A stretch of DNA of 64,000 bases from an uncultured Cocleimonas sp. (GCF_947495625.1 NZ_CANLZW010000005.1:62001-126000); one strand, 5' to 3'; positions 37,031 to 46,945 are shown, numbered from the stretch's first letter. Numbers and translations are program-made. The notes: generated by a model from the sequence alone, not told the origin.

Positions 37031-38851
37031 ATGATAGAAATTCCCGGTTTTACAATAGATAAAGAGATTGGTCACGGTGGTATGGCCACGGTGTATCTCG
37101 GTGTTCAGGATTTATTAAAGCGAAATGTTGCTTTAAAAGTAATGTTGCCTGAGATGGTAAGGGATAAAAACTTTCGCAATAGTTTTATGAGTGAAGGGGC
37201 GATCATTGCTAGTTTAGATCACCCCAATATTGTTCGAATTCATGATATTGGTATCATTGATGAAACAATTCTCTACATGGCAATGGAGTATTTAAGTGGT
37301 AACACGCTTAAAGAAAAACTTAATAAGGGAAAATTATCCTTTCCGGATTCTTTTAGAATTCTTAAACAAGTAGCATCAGGTTTAGTGTATGCCCATGATA
37401 AAGGCTATATTCATCGAGATGTTAAACCTGGAAATATACTATTTAGAGCAGATGGAACCGCTGTTCTAACTGACTTTGGTATTGCTAAGTTACAGGATAC
37501 TTCTGGTGAATTAACTCGAATGGGTTATACCATGGGTACGGTCCAGTATATGAGTCCCGAGCAGGTTGTTACAACTGATCTAGATAAGCGTTCTGATATT
37601 TATAGCCTTGGTTTGATTTTTTATGAAATGCTGACTGGGCGTAAGGCATTTAAAGCTGATACAACTATACAGGCGATTCATCAGCATACAACTTTACCAC
37701 CACCGACTATGGAAGGTGAGTATGCCTATTTACAAGCCGTAATCGATAAGGTTCTCGCAAAAGAGCCTGAAAATCGATATCAAAATGCAGATGATTTTGT
37801 GAAGGCGGTGAGTGAGTCTGATCCTCAGGATAAAACTGTTATTCACCGTATTCCAGAGTTAGCTGATGATGACTTTGATAAGACGACTATATCTAAGCCT
37901 TATGCTGTTGATATTTCAGCTATTGATCAACAACAGACGAATATTGAGAAAAAGAAAGGAAAATTAATACCTATTTCGCTTGCAGCTGCAGCTTTGATTG
38001 GAATAACAGTATTTGGTGTAATCAAATTTACAGATTTTGGTGATGGTAATTCTTCGAATACTACTGCTACTTTTATTCAGGCAAGAGATGAACAGACAAA
38101 ACCTGTAGAAAAAGTTTCAGAACAGGCTGTTAGAATTCAAGACACAGATATCAAAGATCCCAAGAAAGAGGTTGTAGATATAACTTCGGCTTCAGATTCT
38201 GGCAAACAGACTTTTAATTTGGCATCAAAAAATAATCTTTTAAAAAAATCATACGAGCCAAAAAAATATCATGATGCGATAGAAAAAGAACTAGATAAAC
38301 TTTCAGAATATTCAAAGAATATTTTAGATGTGGCCCCTGAGAATAAAAAAGCGCAACGAGTGCTTAATAATGTTCTGGATAGGTATTACTCTTTAGCCCT
38401 TAATTTAGTTAAATCAATGGAAGTAGATAAAGCAGCCACATTAGTAAATAAAGCATTAAAGGTTTCTAGTAAGCATGAGTCATTAATTGAACTTAAGGTT
38501 TTACTCGAGAGAAAAAACGAAAAGTTGAATGATGTACAATTGAAAACCATCCTTGGGTTAAATGATCAGGCTAAAAAGCACATACAAGCAGGTCGCTACT
38601 TATTACCAAAAGGAAAAAATGCGCTTGAGGTTTACCAAAAAGTTTTAACCATTGATCCTCATAATGAGAATACAATCAAAGAAATTAATTCGCTATTATT
38701 TGTTTTTGAAAAACAAATAAATATCAATTTAAATGAAGATGCATACCAAGCCAATGAATTGTTAAACCAAGCCTTAGTTATCTCACCATTTAATGAGAAA
38801 CTTATACAACTTCAGAATAAAATTAAGTTAAATCAAAGTAGCAAATCATAA
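37031..38851 (+). CDS. Membrane Ser/Thr protein kinase with TPR-like C-terminus
   Basis: 606 residues. Residues 8-265 are a PknB-type eukaryotic-like kinase: glycine loop GHGGMATV (14-21), Lys36, HRDVKPGN (128-135), DFG (148-150) and GTVQYMSPEQ. All catalytic residues are present. A polar stretch leads to one membrane helix (IPISLAAAALIGITVFGVI, about 317-335), then an extracytoplasmic region of helical repeats, similar to TPR or anchored sensor repeats. It should phosphorylate Ser/Thr in the cytoplasm in response to a periplasmic cue. It converges on the heme-sensor/TPR/lipoprotein operon; a functional link is plausible but unproven. Confidence 0.9.
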   Translation: MIEIPGFTIDKEIGHGGMATVYLGVQDLLKRNVALKVMLPEMVRDKNFRNSFMSEGAIIASLDHPNIVRIHDIGIIDETILYMAMEYLSGNTLKEKLNKGKLSFPDSFRILKQVASGLVYAHDKGYIHRDVKPGNILFRADGTAVLTDFGIAKLQDTSGELTRMGYTMGTVQYMSPEQVVTTDLDKRSDIYSLGLIFYEMLTGRKAFKADTTIQAIHQHTTLPPPTMEGEYAYLQAVIDKVLAKEPENRYQNADDFVKAVSESDPQDKTVIHRIPELADDDFDKTTISKPYAVDISAIDQQQTNIEKKKGKLIPISLAAAALIGITVFGVIKFTDFGDGNSSNTTATFIQARDEQTKPVEKVSEQAVRIQDTDIKDPKKEVVDITSASDSGKQTFNLASKNNLLKKSYEPKKYHDAIEKELDKLSEYSKNILDVAPENKKAQRVLNNVLDRYYSLALNLVKSMEVDKAATLVNKALKVSSKHESLIELKVLLERKNEKLNDVQLKTILGLNDQAKKHIQAGRYLLPKGKNALEVYQKVLTIDPHNENTIKEINSLLFVFEKQININLNEDAYQANELLNQALVISPFNEKLIQLQNKIKLNQSSKS

Positions 38852-38982
38852 GCTTCTTCTCGATAATTACTATGAAAACTAGGCTGTGATGAAGTTAATA
38901 TATGGAGGATTTAATTAAAGTTAGTGTTAATTTTAACCCAGTAATATCTATAAAACCTATACTGACTAAGTAGGAGTGGTAT

Positions 38983-39696
38983 TTATTGCTTTATTATAAA
39001 TGTTAAAAAGAGATTTAATAAAGCTATTAGCACTACAAACAGACTAATTAATGCAGCCATTAACAAATAAAATGTATCTTGAGCTCTTGTTAATGTAGCA
39101 GCCATAGGTACTGATACTAATTGCGCACCAACTATTTCATTTTTCTTCCAGCCAAAACCATTGCTATCACCATAGGTATCAATGAGCGTTTTAGGTGCAT
39201 TTGACGGTTTAGAATGACAGGATAAGCACGCACTATTCGTAATTTTGATTGGATGGCCTAAATAAAGATATCGCCCCGTTGCTGTTTCTCTTTCACCTAT
39301 CGCTTCTATAATATTTTTAGTATTACGAAAATGATTAATAATATCGGACTCCCATTCGGTTGCTCTATCAACTGGGTTAGTTGGGTTTAAAGTCGCTTCT
39401 TTATAATTAAACTCCGGGAAATTGCTTTGTAATTCTTTTACATAACTATGTGCTGCATAGGATGGTACTGTTTGGGGTAAAAATCTTCGTTTTTGCTGTG
39501 CTACTAATAAAGGTCTAATCTCATTAACCGTATACTGACGAACAGCTTTTGCACTTTCCATCATAATGCGAGCCTTATCTAATGCTTCCTCACGTGCATT
39601 GTCTTGTAGTACTTTATTAGCGTATAAACCTATTCCCAATAAGCAAAATAGTGTAAGCAATATTAAAACAAGGTTTAATTTTAATCGTAATCCCAT
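38983..39696 (-). CDS. DUF3365 (Tll0287-like) c-heme sensor domain protein
   Basis: 237 residues: N-terminal membrane helix (about 6-27), an extracytoplasmic domain, and a C-terminal helix (about 208-235). One c-type heme site CLSCH lies at 157-161 and FGWKKNEIVGAQLVSVPM follows, the pattern of DUF3365 domains. In most bacteria this is the N-terminal sensor of kinases or cyclases; here there is no output domain after the second helix, so it must signal through a partner. It follows the TPR gene by 14 bases and is the last gene of that operon. Redox or gas sensing is likely by family; the partner may be the convergent kinase. Confidence 0.8.
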   Translation of the reverse strand: MGLRLKLNLVLILLTLFCLLGIGLYANKVLQDNAREEALDKARIMMESAKAVRQYTVNEIRPLLVAQQKRRFLPQTVPSYAAHSYVKELQSNFPEFNYKEATLNPTNPVDRATEWESDIINHFRNTKNIIEAIGERETATGRYLYLGHPIKITNSACLSCHSKPSNAPKTLIDTYGDSNGFGWKKNEIVGAQLVSVPMAATLTRAQDTFYLLMAALISLFVVLIALLNLFLTFIIKQ

Positions 39697-39710
39697 TTTT
39701 ATTCCCGTTT

Positions 39711-42062
39711 TTAGAGCTTATTTTCTAGTTCAATACATGATATCAGAGCTTGTTGTGCTGATGGAAAGTTTTCAAGTTCAAAATTAACTGAATAAGCTTG
39801 AGTTACTGGCCAGGTAGGCCAAAAACCTAGAGTTAAAGTCATCTTCTTAGCAGATAACATGTCTTTAATCAGGCTTTGATATTGTTGTTTATATGCAATG
39901 CTCAATTCATTAAGCAATGACTCAATTGGAATCTGAGGCTTATCACCTATCTTAATACCAGTCTGTTTGTAAGTAGTGTCTATATTGGACTCGGTTTTAA
40001 AAGTAATCCTGTCATTTGTAATACTTAGATTAACTAATGTACCACCTTGACCATCAGCCATTCGTATTTTTCTATATGATAATGAACACTTCGTATTAGT
40101 CTTATTACCTCGATCTAAAATCCAGTTCTTACCAATACTCAGAGGAAGGTTTTCTAAGTCAACCTTATAATCAATTGGTGCCGAAACTTTTGTAGCATTT
40201 AGGGTAGACTCAACTGCCTTTTTCTTTACAGATTTCGAAGAATTGGATAAAAATTCACTTGTGATATTGTTTGAGTGATAACTCTCTAAGGTCTGTTGTG
40301 CTTTGAATAATAAAGTTTGTTGTTCATTTAGACTTTTGTTTTCCATTACATCTAAATTTTTCTGTTTTTCTTCTATTAGTCTAAGCATCATGGCTATTTT
40401 CTGATTCTTTTTTTCTGATGCAGTCAGTTCGTCCTTTTTTAACATTATATCCCTTTTTAGCTCTAATAATTTGGGGTTATTGTTATTCAGGGATAGTCCC
40501 TCGTTTACTAGTGCAATGGCACTATCAATCTCATTATTACGAAAACTATCTAAAGAACGATCGTATAGAATAGCTAGTGTTTCATCATTTTCCTTTTGAA
40601 CTTGTACTTCTATTTGTTTAGCTTCTATTTTGGCTTTTAAATCGAATAATTTTTGATTGTTGGAATCTATAGATAATCCTTCATTGGCCAGTGACATGGC
40701 ACGATTAAGATCATTATTTTGCAATGTATCTAATGAGCGAGCGTATAAATTGGAGATTCTTTCGTCTTTATCATTTTGGACTCGTGCTGCATTTCGTTTT
40801 TCTAAGATTTTAGACTTCAACTCTAAAAGTTTAATGTGACTTGGGTCTAGGGATAATCCTTTATCTATAAAAGCAGTAGCACTATCTATTTCACTCTTGT
40901 TAAAACTACTGAATGCGCGAGAATATAAGATAGAGAGTGTTTCATCTTTCACTTTTTTGGTTTGTATTTCATTTTGTTTTAATAAAACTTTGTCCTTCAG
41001 GTCTAATAAATTAAGTTGGTTTGGGTTTAAAGCTAAACCTTTCTCTACTAATGCCATAGAGTAATTTAACTTACCATTTTGTAACATCTCTTGTGCTTCA
41101 GAAATAATATTGGCTAGCTGTGATTCTTTATCGTTAACTGAAGAGATTTTTGGTGTTTCATCTTTTATAGGATCAATATTTGTATTTGAAGATGGCGCTG
41201 CTGAAGTTAACTTTTCATTAGTATTTTTACTATCTCTACTTTTTTCTTGTAATACAACTTGTTGTTGGAGCTCTTTATTTAAAGATTTTAAGTTAATATG
41301 CCAAGGTGCAGTTTTTAGCTGTGTTTCAATGATTAGTGCTGACTTTTCTAGGTTTCCCTCGGCAAGTTGTTGATTAGCTAAGTTGTATTTTTGATCGGCT
41401 ACCGCATGTAGCTTTTGTGCTTTTTGAAGTTCGATCAATAACTTATCGTCTAAGTTAGGTCTACTCTCGCTTTTAGTTATACTTTGAAAGTCCTTAATGG
41501 CTTGCTTGGTTTTTTTTCCAGCAATTCCATCAGCCTTACCTATGTTAAATCCTAATTGATTAAGGATTTTTTGTATTTGTATGACAACTTTATTGTCCTT
41601 TTTTGGGGAGGACTTTTCTCGCTTTGGAGTAGGACTAGTTCTAGTTATGTTTTTAACAGCTTTGGGTGGTTTTCTATATAACTTAGTAGTGCTTGGTTTT
41701 GGTGTAGGTTTATTTCTTATCTGTGGTTTTTCTTGCCTAATAGGGGGGGGTATTACTTTGCGTATTTTTTTTGGTCTGGGATTAAGTTTGTTTGAGAGAA
41801 ATATTTTCCGGTTTCTTACCTCAGGAACCCCAGAGTTGATAGACATTGCTTTGTTACAAGCATTCAACGCAGCTTGACCAATGGAATTTAAGCATTTAAT
41901 TCGATGTACGACAAACATCGCCTGATTCGTACTCGACTTTGCAGCTTCCTGATTTTGCTTTATATATCTTTGTTCTTGTGTAGTTTCAGAAAAGCAGGGT
42001 TCAAAACTCAGAAAAAAGATAAGTGAAGTTGAAAGCGTTAACTTTAAAGTTGATCTAATCAT
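39711..42062 (-). CDS. Peptidoglycan-binding TPR-repeat periplasmic protein
   Basis: 783 residues. Signal peptide (1-25) then a Pro/Lys-rich linker (about 90-150), a PG_binding_1 domain (about 155-215; IQKILNQLGFNIGKADGIAGKKTKQAIKDFQ), and five TPR-like units of about 50 residues, each with a variant of SAxxxIDKGLSLDPSHxKLLELKSKI. A C-terminal beta-rich domain (about 650-780) contains four cysteines. It likely binds cell wall and acts as a scaffold. The repeats are internal near-duplicates, which suggests recent expansion. It has the same repeat style as the kinase's C-terminus. Confidence 0.78.
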   Translation of the reverse strand: MIRSTLKLTLSTSLIFFLSFEPCFSETTQEQRYIKQNQEAAKSSTNQAMFVVHRIKCLNSIGQAALNACNKAMSINSGVPEVRNRKIFLSNKLNPRPKKIRKVIPPPIRQEKPQIRNKPTPKPSTTKLYRKPPKAVKNITRTSPTPKREKSSPKKDNKVVIQIQKILNQLGFNIGKADGIAGKKTKQAIKDFQSITKSESRPNLDDKLLIELQKAQKLHAVADQKYNLANQQLAEGNLEKSALIIETQLKTAPWHINLKSLNKELQQQVVLQEKSRDSKNTNEKLTSAAPSSNTNIDPIKDETPKISSVNDKESQLANIISEAQEMLQNGKLNYSMALVEKGLALNPNQLNLLDLKDKVLLKQNEIQTKKVKDETLSILYSRAFSSFNKSEIDSATAFIDKGLSLDPSHIKLLELKSKILEKRNAARVQNDKDERISNLYARSLDTLQNNDLNRAMSLANEGLSIDSNNQKLFDLKAKIEAKQIEVQVQKENDETLAILYDRSLDSFRNNEIDSAIALVNEGLSLNNNNPKLLELKRDIMLKKDELTASEKKNQKIAMMLRLIEEKQKNLDVMENKSLNEQQTLLFKAQQTLESYHSNNITSEFLSNSSKSVKKKAVESTLNATKVSAPIDYKVDLENLPLSIGKNWILDRGNKTNTKCSLSYRKIRMADGQGGTLVNLSITNDRITFKTESNIDTTYKQTGIKIGDKPQIPIESLLNELSIAYKQQYQSLIKDMLSAKKMTLTLGFWPTWPVTQAYSVNFELENFPSAQQALISCIELENKL

Positions 42063-42157
42063 GTCAGTTTTTCTAATTTTTCTTGATCTTTGATATTTTA
42101 ACCCTGAAAAGAATTATCATTTGAGTACTGTTTTGGTCTTTTCTGCAAAAACCAAGC

Positions 42158-42922
42158 TTAATACCCGCCATCAGTTGAGTCATCATCTTTTGGTTTTGAT
42201 GAGAAGGCCCACTTCCCATTCGGAAGTCGGATTAAATTCAATAAATAGTAAGAATCAACTGTGGTATAGGCTGGTTTCTCTTTACTGACCATTGCAAGGA
42301 TCTCTTTCTTAAATTGCTTTAAGTTATATGTGCTAGATGATCCATCACCATTGATTTGTTTAGCTGTTTTTAGAAACTCATTATTTAACGCAGTGAATTC
42401 ATTTATGGATGATGCATTTACAGCTGCTTGACCAAAGACTTTTAGTTGATTTGATGAGCTCGCTATTTGTCTAGCTTTGTTAACTATTGTAGGAACAGTT
42501 TTTCTTAAGTTCACGCTAGCATCGTCGGAAGTGGCTGCATATTGGAGATGTGCTATAGATTCTGTCACCGCACGTACCAAACCGTATCCTTTTCCTGAGC
42601 CTGTGGATTGGATTTTTGGGTCTACGGCATGAAGTGCATTTGACATATATTTCTTTTTTTGAGCCAAGCTGGTACTTATTTTAGCTTTTGATGCATTATT
42701 TACTACAATTTGGGACTCCTGTTCTGCAGTAGTTAAAAGTCCTTTCTTACCAGGTGTGGCAATCCAACTGGTTAATGTGTGGCCAACATGTACATGTGAA
42801 ATAGGAGGGCTTTTTTTAGTGATAACACTGCTACATCCAGTGGCGAATAGTGAACTAAATAAAAGAATTGAGCTGATTTTAAACAGATTATAGGAAAGGC
42901 ATTTATTTATACTTAGTTTCAT
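42158..42922 (-). CDS. Lipoprotein of unknown function
   Basis: 254 residues. Signal peptide with lipobox ATGC (Cys about 30). The mature part is mostly helical, Ala/Ser-rich (EQESQIVVNNASKAKIS, NLRKTVPTIVNKARQIAS) and ends in an acidic DDDSTDGGY tail. No domain is recognised. It leads the operon that continues with the peptidoglycan-binding TPR protein and the heme sensor, so it probably forms part of the same envelope assembly. Confidence 0.7.
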   Translation of the reverse strand: MKLSINKCLSYNLFKISSILLFSSLFATGCSSVITKKSPPISHVHVGHTLTSWIATPGKKGLLTTAEQESQIVVNNASKAKISTSLAQKKKYMSNALHAVDPKIQSTGSGKGYGLVRAVTESIAHLQYAATSDDASVNLRKTVPTIVNKARQIASSSNQLKVFGQAAVNASSINEFTALNNEFLKTAKQINGDGSSSTYNLKQFKKEILAMVSKEKPAYTTVDSYYLLNLIRLPNGKWAFSSKPKDDDSTDGGY

Positions 42923-43318
42923 TTAACGCTCCTTAGATTTAAAACATTATTTCAACAGGGTAAAAGTATGTTTCAACAAATTGTTATCTGGAATAATCAT
43001 GCAAATGCATATTTAGATTAACATGATGTTTAGATTAGCATTAAGTATAGAACACAAATAAAGGATTAATTTAATAATCTATATGTTTAAAATTGGGTGC
43101 GGTCAAATATGCATTTGAATCGAATGCATATTACTAAAAAGGTAAGCGCAAATATTTAAATGACAAAAAATATAGGTAATTTCCAACCCATTCAAAAACC
43201 AATGTTTGTTTTATTTTTCATATGCACAATAAATAATGGATTTGTTTCTTTAATTTGGACCCTTAGTTAAATAAGAGTAAAGAACTATATTTCTTTACTA
43301 TCTCTTATTCATACCCAT

Positions 43319-43354
43319 AGATATATTTACGTTTACGTAAACGTAAATATATCT
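43319..43354. promoter_or_regulatory. Perfect 36-bp palindrome, probable operator
   Basis: Half-site AGATATATTTACGTTTAC followed exactly by its reverse complement. The core TTTACGTTTACGTAAACGTAAA is itself a nested repeat of ACGT with TTTACG/CGTAAA arms. It lies about 100 bases upstream of the acyl-CoA dehydrogenase start. TTTACGT-type palindromes are known for MerR-family LiuR regulators of branched-chain/fatty acid degradation; assignment here is inference. Confidence 0.6.
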
Positions 43355-43450
43355 GGATTATTTTTTAATAATTGCTAAGCTCTGTTTCAAACTATACTAA
43401 AATAAAACATCAATAAATAATCTGAGATTGCCAAAGGAGTAATTAACTAG

Positions 43451-45232
43451 ATGTCCTATGAAGCACCACTAAAAGAGATGCAGTTCGCATTAACTGAACT
43501 TGCAGATGTCAACTCACTTACTCAGCACCCTGGGTTTGAAGATGCTACGCCAGATATGGTGGAAGCAATTTTGAAAGAGGCGGGAAAACTGGCGTCGTCG
43601 GTTATTGAACCCTTAAATAAAATTGGTGATGAACAAGGCTCTCGTTTGGTGGATGGCAAAGTAGTTAACCCCGATGGTTTTCTTGAAGCCTATCAACAGT
43701 TTGTAGAAAACGGTTGGCCTGGGCTACATCAGCCAACTGAGTTTGATGGTCAGGGTTTACCTTTCCTATTACAGTCTGCGGCATCAGAAATGTGGAATTC
43801 AGCGAATATGGCTTTCGCTCTGTGTCCGATGTTAACAGCGGGCGCCATAGAATCCATCAACGCTCACGGTTCTGATGAAATCAAGAATACCTATTTACCA
43901 AAAATGGTAAGTGGTGAATGGACTGGCACAATGAATCTGACTGAGCCTCAGGCAGGTTCTGATCTTTCGGCAGTTCGCACGCAAGCGACCAAAGAAGGGG
44001 ACCACTATTTAATTAAAGGCTCTAAAATATTCATCACATGGGGTGACCATGAGATGACCGATAATATTATACATTTGGTATTGGCTCGTTTGCCTGATGC
44101 GCCAGAGGGCGTTAAAGGAATTTCGTTATTTATCGTACCGAAATACCTGGTCAATGAAGATGGAAGCATTGGTGAACGCAATGATGCCAAAGCCGTTTCT
44201 TTAGAGCACAAGCTAGGTATTCATGCCAGCCCAACGTGCGTCATGAGTTTTGGTGATGAAGCTGGAGCAGTAGGCTACCTGGTTGGCGAAGAAAATAAAG
44301 GTTTGGCATGTATGTTCACGATGATGAATCATGCGCGCCTGGAAGTGGGTATGGAAGGCGTCGGTCTTTCCGAGCGTGCTTATCAACATGCACTAGCGTA
44401 TGCAAAAGACAGAACGCAAGGTTATAGCCCAGGTTCAGAAGGTCGCGTATCGATCATTCATCACGCAGATGTGCGTCGCATGCTATTACAAATGAAATCA
44501 CTAACAGAAGCAGGGCGTGGCTTAGCTTATGTGGCCTCAGCTGCACACGATCATGCTTTTCACGCTGCGGATGAGAACGTCAGAAATTCGCAACGCCAGC
44601 GCATGGATTTATTGACACCGATAGTCAAAGCCTGGTGTACCGAATGTGCTCAGGAAGTGACAACCTTAGGTGTTCAAGTTCATGGTGGAATGGGTTTCAT
44701 TGAAGAAACAGGTGCAGCGCAATTCATGCGTGATGCTCGAATCATTACTATTTATGAAGGCACAACAGGTATTCAAGCCGGTGACTTAATCGGTCGTAAA
44801 GTGCTTAGAGACAAAGGTGCTGCAATTTCAGAATTGATAGCAGAACTAAATGAGTTTGAAGCGACGCTTAAAGAGCAATCGGGTGATGAGTTTGCAATCA
44901 TGTCTACCCAGTTTTCTGCGGCATTGAAATCACTCACAGAATCTACGCAATGGGTATTAGAAAAAGGCATGGAGACACCGCATACCGCAGGTGCAGCTTC
45001 GGTTAATTTCTTAATGCAGATGGGTACCACATTAGGTGGATGGTTGATGGCAAAGAGTGCATTGGCGGCGCAACGTGAAATCGATGCGGGCTCGACCGAC
45101 GAATTCTTCAAAACGAAAATTCTGACGGCACGTTTCTATGCAGAACACATCATGCCACGCAGTCAGGCTTATGCGACAACTGTGCAATCAGGTGCTGGTG
45201 CGATTATGGATTTATCCATCGAAAACTTCTGA
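43451..45232 (+). CDS. Acyl-CoA dehydrogenase (long, DmdC/AcdA-like)
   Basis: 593 residues with an N-terminal extension and C-terminal domain beyond the usual 380-residue core, matching the long group that includes 3-methylmercaptopropionyl-CoA dehydrogenase (DmdC). Flavin-site motif MNLTEPQAGSDLSAVRTQA, and IYEGTTGIQAGDLIGRK, where the glutamate acts as base in this group. It oxidises an acyl-CoA to the enoyl-CoA using FAD. AAAGGAG precedes the ATG. Co-directed with the following genes; a palindromic operator lies upstream. The exact acyl substrate is not determined. Confidence 0.9.
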   Translation: MSYEAPLKEMQFALTELADVNSLTQHPGFEDATPDMVEAILKEAGKLASSVIEPLNKIGDEQGSRLVDGKVVNPDGFLEAYQQFVENGWPGLHQPTEFDGQGLPFLLQSAASEMWNSANMAFALCPMLTAGAIESINAHGSDEIKNTYLPKMVSGEWTGTMNLTEPQAGSDLSAVRTQATKEGDHYLIKGSKIFITWGDHEMTDNIIHLVLARLPDAPEGVKGISLFIVPKYLVNEDGSIGERNDAKAVSLEHKLGIHASPTCVMSFGDEAGAVGYLVGEENKGLACMFTMMNHARLEVGMEGVGLSERAYQHALAYAKDRTQGYSPGSEGRVSIIHHADVRRMLLQMKSLTEAGRGLAYVASAAHDHAFHAADENVRNSQRQRMDLLTPIVKAWCTECAQEVTTLGVQVHGGMGFIEETGAAQFMRDARIITIYEGTTGIQAGDLIGRKVLRDKGAAISELIAELNEFEATLKEQSGDEFAIMSTQFSAALKSLTESTQWVLEKGMETPHTAGAASVNFLMQMGTTLGGWLMAKSALAAQREIDAGSTDEFFKTKILTARFYAEHIMPRSQAYATTVQSGAGAIMDLSIENF

Positions 45233-45247
45233 GTGATGAGCTAATAG

Positions 45248-45451
45248 ATGAGCCAGTCGAATCAACAAGCGAAGCCGTTTCAAGCGACGGTGGCGTCTCC
45301 CTGTATCGATATTTGTGATTTAGATGACGATAGCATCTGTTTAGGCTGCTATCGCGCTATTGAGGAAATTGCGGGTTGGGGCATGCTGGATAATGCTGAA
45401 AAACTAGAAGTTATCGAGCTAGCCAATAAACGTAGAGAAGCCGCTGAATAA
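45248..45451 (+). CDS. DUF1289 zinc-finger-like small protein
   Basis: 67 residues with SPCIDICDLDDDSICLGCYRAIEEIAGW: the CxxxC...CxGCxR-EIxxW pattern that defines DUF1289. The cysteines probably bind a metal ion. Function unknown; it often sits next to metabolic enzymes. It starts 15 bases after the acyl-CoA dehydrogenase and ends 3 bases before the next gene, so it is in the same operon. Confidence 0.85.
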   Translation: MSQSNQQAKPFQATVASPCIDICDLDDDSICLGCYRAIEEIAGWGMLDNAEKLEVIELANKRREAAE

Positions 45452-45454
45452 ACA

Positions 45455-46297
45455 GTGGAAAATTCGACTGAAAATCAACAGCAAAACTTTCCCATTTCGG
45501 TGATAGACCAGATGGGAGAGACTTGTACGTTGGCTGTCAAGCCGATTCGTATTGTTTCTTTAGTGCCTTCACAAACCGAATTACTATTTGATTTAGGTCT
45601 TGATGAGGAAGTTGTTGGAATCACTAAATTCTGCACCGATCCCGAAGATAAAGTAAAAAGTGTGCGAAAGGTGGGGGGTACTAAAAAGTTTAACTTTGAT
45701 GTCATTGCCGAACTTAAACCCCATTTAATCATCGGTAATAAAGAAGAAAACTACGAAGAAGGTATCAATCAGCTAAAACAGGATTATCCCGTTTGGATGA
45801 GCGATATCGTCACGCTGGATGATGCCTTGGAAATGATTCGGCAAATCGGGGTGCTAGTTGGTACAGAAACTGAAGCCAGTGAAATGGCTGAAACAATACA
45901 GAAAGACATTAGCAATTTAGGTAAAAAACTCGATAAAACAGCTGCCTACTTTATCTGGCAAAAGCCCTATATGGTTGCAGGGAGTGATACCTTTATCGAT
46001 GAAATGATGAAACTTTGTGGGCTGCGAAATATATTCGCCAATCAAGATCGTTATCCCGAAACGGAAATAGAAATACTGCAACAACAAAAACCAGATGTGG
46101 TAATGCTGTCAACCGAGCCTTACCCCTTTAAAGAATCACACGTGAAAGAACTACAAGCAATATTGCCCGATTCAAACGTTATTTTAGTCGATGCGATGTA
46201 TTTTTCCTGGTATGGAAGTCGTTTACTGGGAACTGGAGATTACTTGCGCTCTCTAAAGAACAAGCTCATTATTGACAAAGAGCCAGCCAGGAGCTAA
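45455..46297 (+). CDS. Cobalamin/heme-type periplasmic-binding-like protein, leaderless
   Basis: 280 residues of the PF01497 (BtuF-like) fold: IRIVSLVPSQTELLFDLGLDEEVVGITKFC, then VGGTKKFNFDVIAELKPHLIIG and FIDEMMKLCGLRNIF. No signal peptide is visible, so it appears cytoplasmic, unlike true BtuF. The start is a GTG at 45455, three bases after the DUF1289 stop; no ATG fits better. The adenosyltransferase gene downstream supports a cobalamin link. Confidence 0.8.
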   Translation: MENSTENQQQNFPISVIDQMGETCTLAVKPIRIVSLVPSQTELLFDLGLDEEVVGITKFCTDPEDKVKSVRKVGGTKKFNFDVIAELKPHLIIGNKEENYEEGINQLKQDYPVWMSDIVTLDDALEMIRQIGVLVGTETEASEMAETIQKDISNLGKKLDKTAAYFIWQKPYMVAGSDTFIDEMMKLCGLRNIFANQDRYPETEIEILQQQKPDVVMLSTEPYPFKESHVKELQAILPDSNVILVDAMYFSWYGSRLLGTGDYLRSLKNKLIIDKEPARS

Positions 46298-46357
46298 TTA
46301 ATAGTAAGTCAGATATTTGCGCAGATTAACTAAAAAGATACAGGAAAATAAAGAGTT

Positions 46358-46945
46358 ATGGGAAACAGAATTTCGAAAGTCTATACCCGAACGGGTGATA
46401 AAGGAACAACAGGCATCGCCGGAAATATACGCCTCGATAAAGATGATTTACTGATACAGGCGATTGGTGAAGTCGACGAACTCAATTCTGAAATTGGCGT
46501 AATTGTCGCTTTCTCTTTTGATTCTGAAATCAACGCTGAACTACAGGGCATCCAACACGATTTATTCAATATCGGTGGAATGTTTGCCTATCCTGAATTT
46601 GATGGTTTTACGGTATCCCGTGTTGATGATCTGGAAGCCTCTATCGATAAATACAATGGTGAATTACAACCACTTAAAGAGTTTATTCTGCCTGGTGGAA
46701 ATAAAGAAGCAGCTCTAGCCTTAAAAGCACGTGCAGTTTGTCGCAGAGTTGAGCGCGGTCTGGTTACCTTAATGCACTTTTATGCAAAGAATGATGTCGA
46801 TTTTGAAAATGCCAGCGAATTCCAGATCATTGGTGCTATTCGTTATATCAATCGACTTTCAGACTTATTATTCACCATGGGTCGAGTGCTAAACAGTCGC
46901 AGCAATACCGATGAAATCATGTGGGCAAGCCATCGTACTACTTAG
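46358..46945 (+). CDS. PduO-type ATP:cob(I)alamin adenosyltransferase
   Basis: 195 residues. KVYTRTGDKGTTGIAGNIRLDKDD is the family's ATP-binding N-terminus; IGEVDELNSEIGV, QHDLFNIGGMFAYP and ALKARAVCRRVERGLV are further conserved blocks. It transfers the adenosyl group of ATP to cob(I)alamin, making adenosylcobalamin for B12-dependent mutases. It follows the BtuF-like protein by 60 bases, forming a small B12 unit behind an acyl-CoA dehydrogenase, consistent with odd-chain or branched acyl degradation. Confidence 0.9.
   Translation: MGNRISKVYTRTGDKGTTGIAGNIRLDKDDLLIQAIGEVDELNSEIGVIVAFSFDSEINAELQGIQHDLFNIGGMFAYPEFDGFTVSRVDDLEASIDKYNGELQPLKEFILPGGNKEAALALKARAVCRRVERGLVTLMHFYAKNDVDFENASEFQIIGAIRYINRLSDLLFTMGRVLNSRSNTDEIMWASHRTT

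Noticed and set aside
41740-41760. G9 tract as a further copy of the repeat
   Set aside because: It lies inside the coding region of the TPR protein, encodes prolines on the minus strand and lacks the flanking motif.
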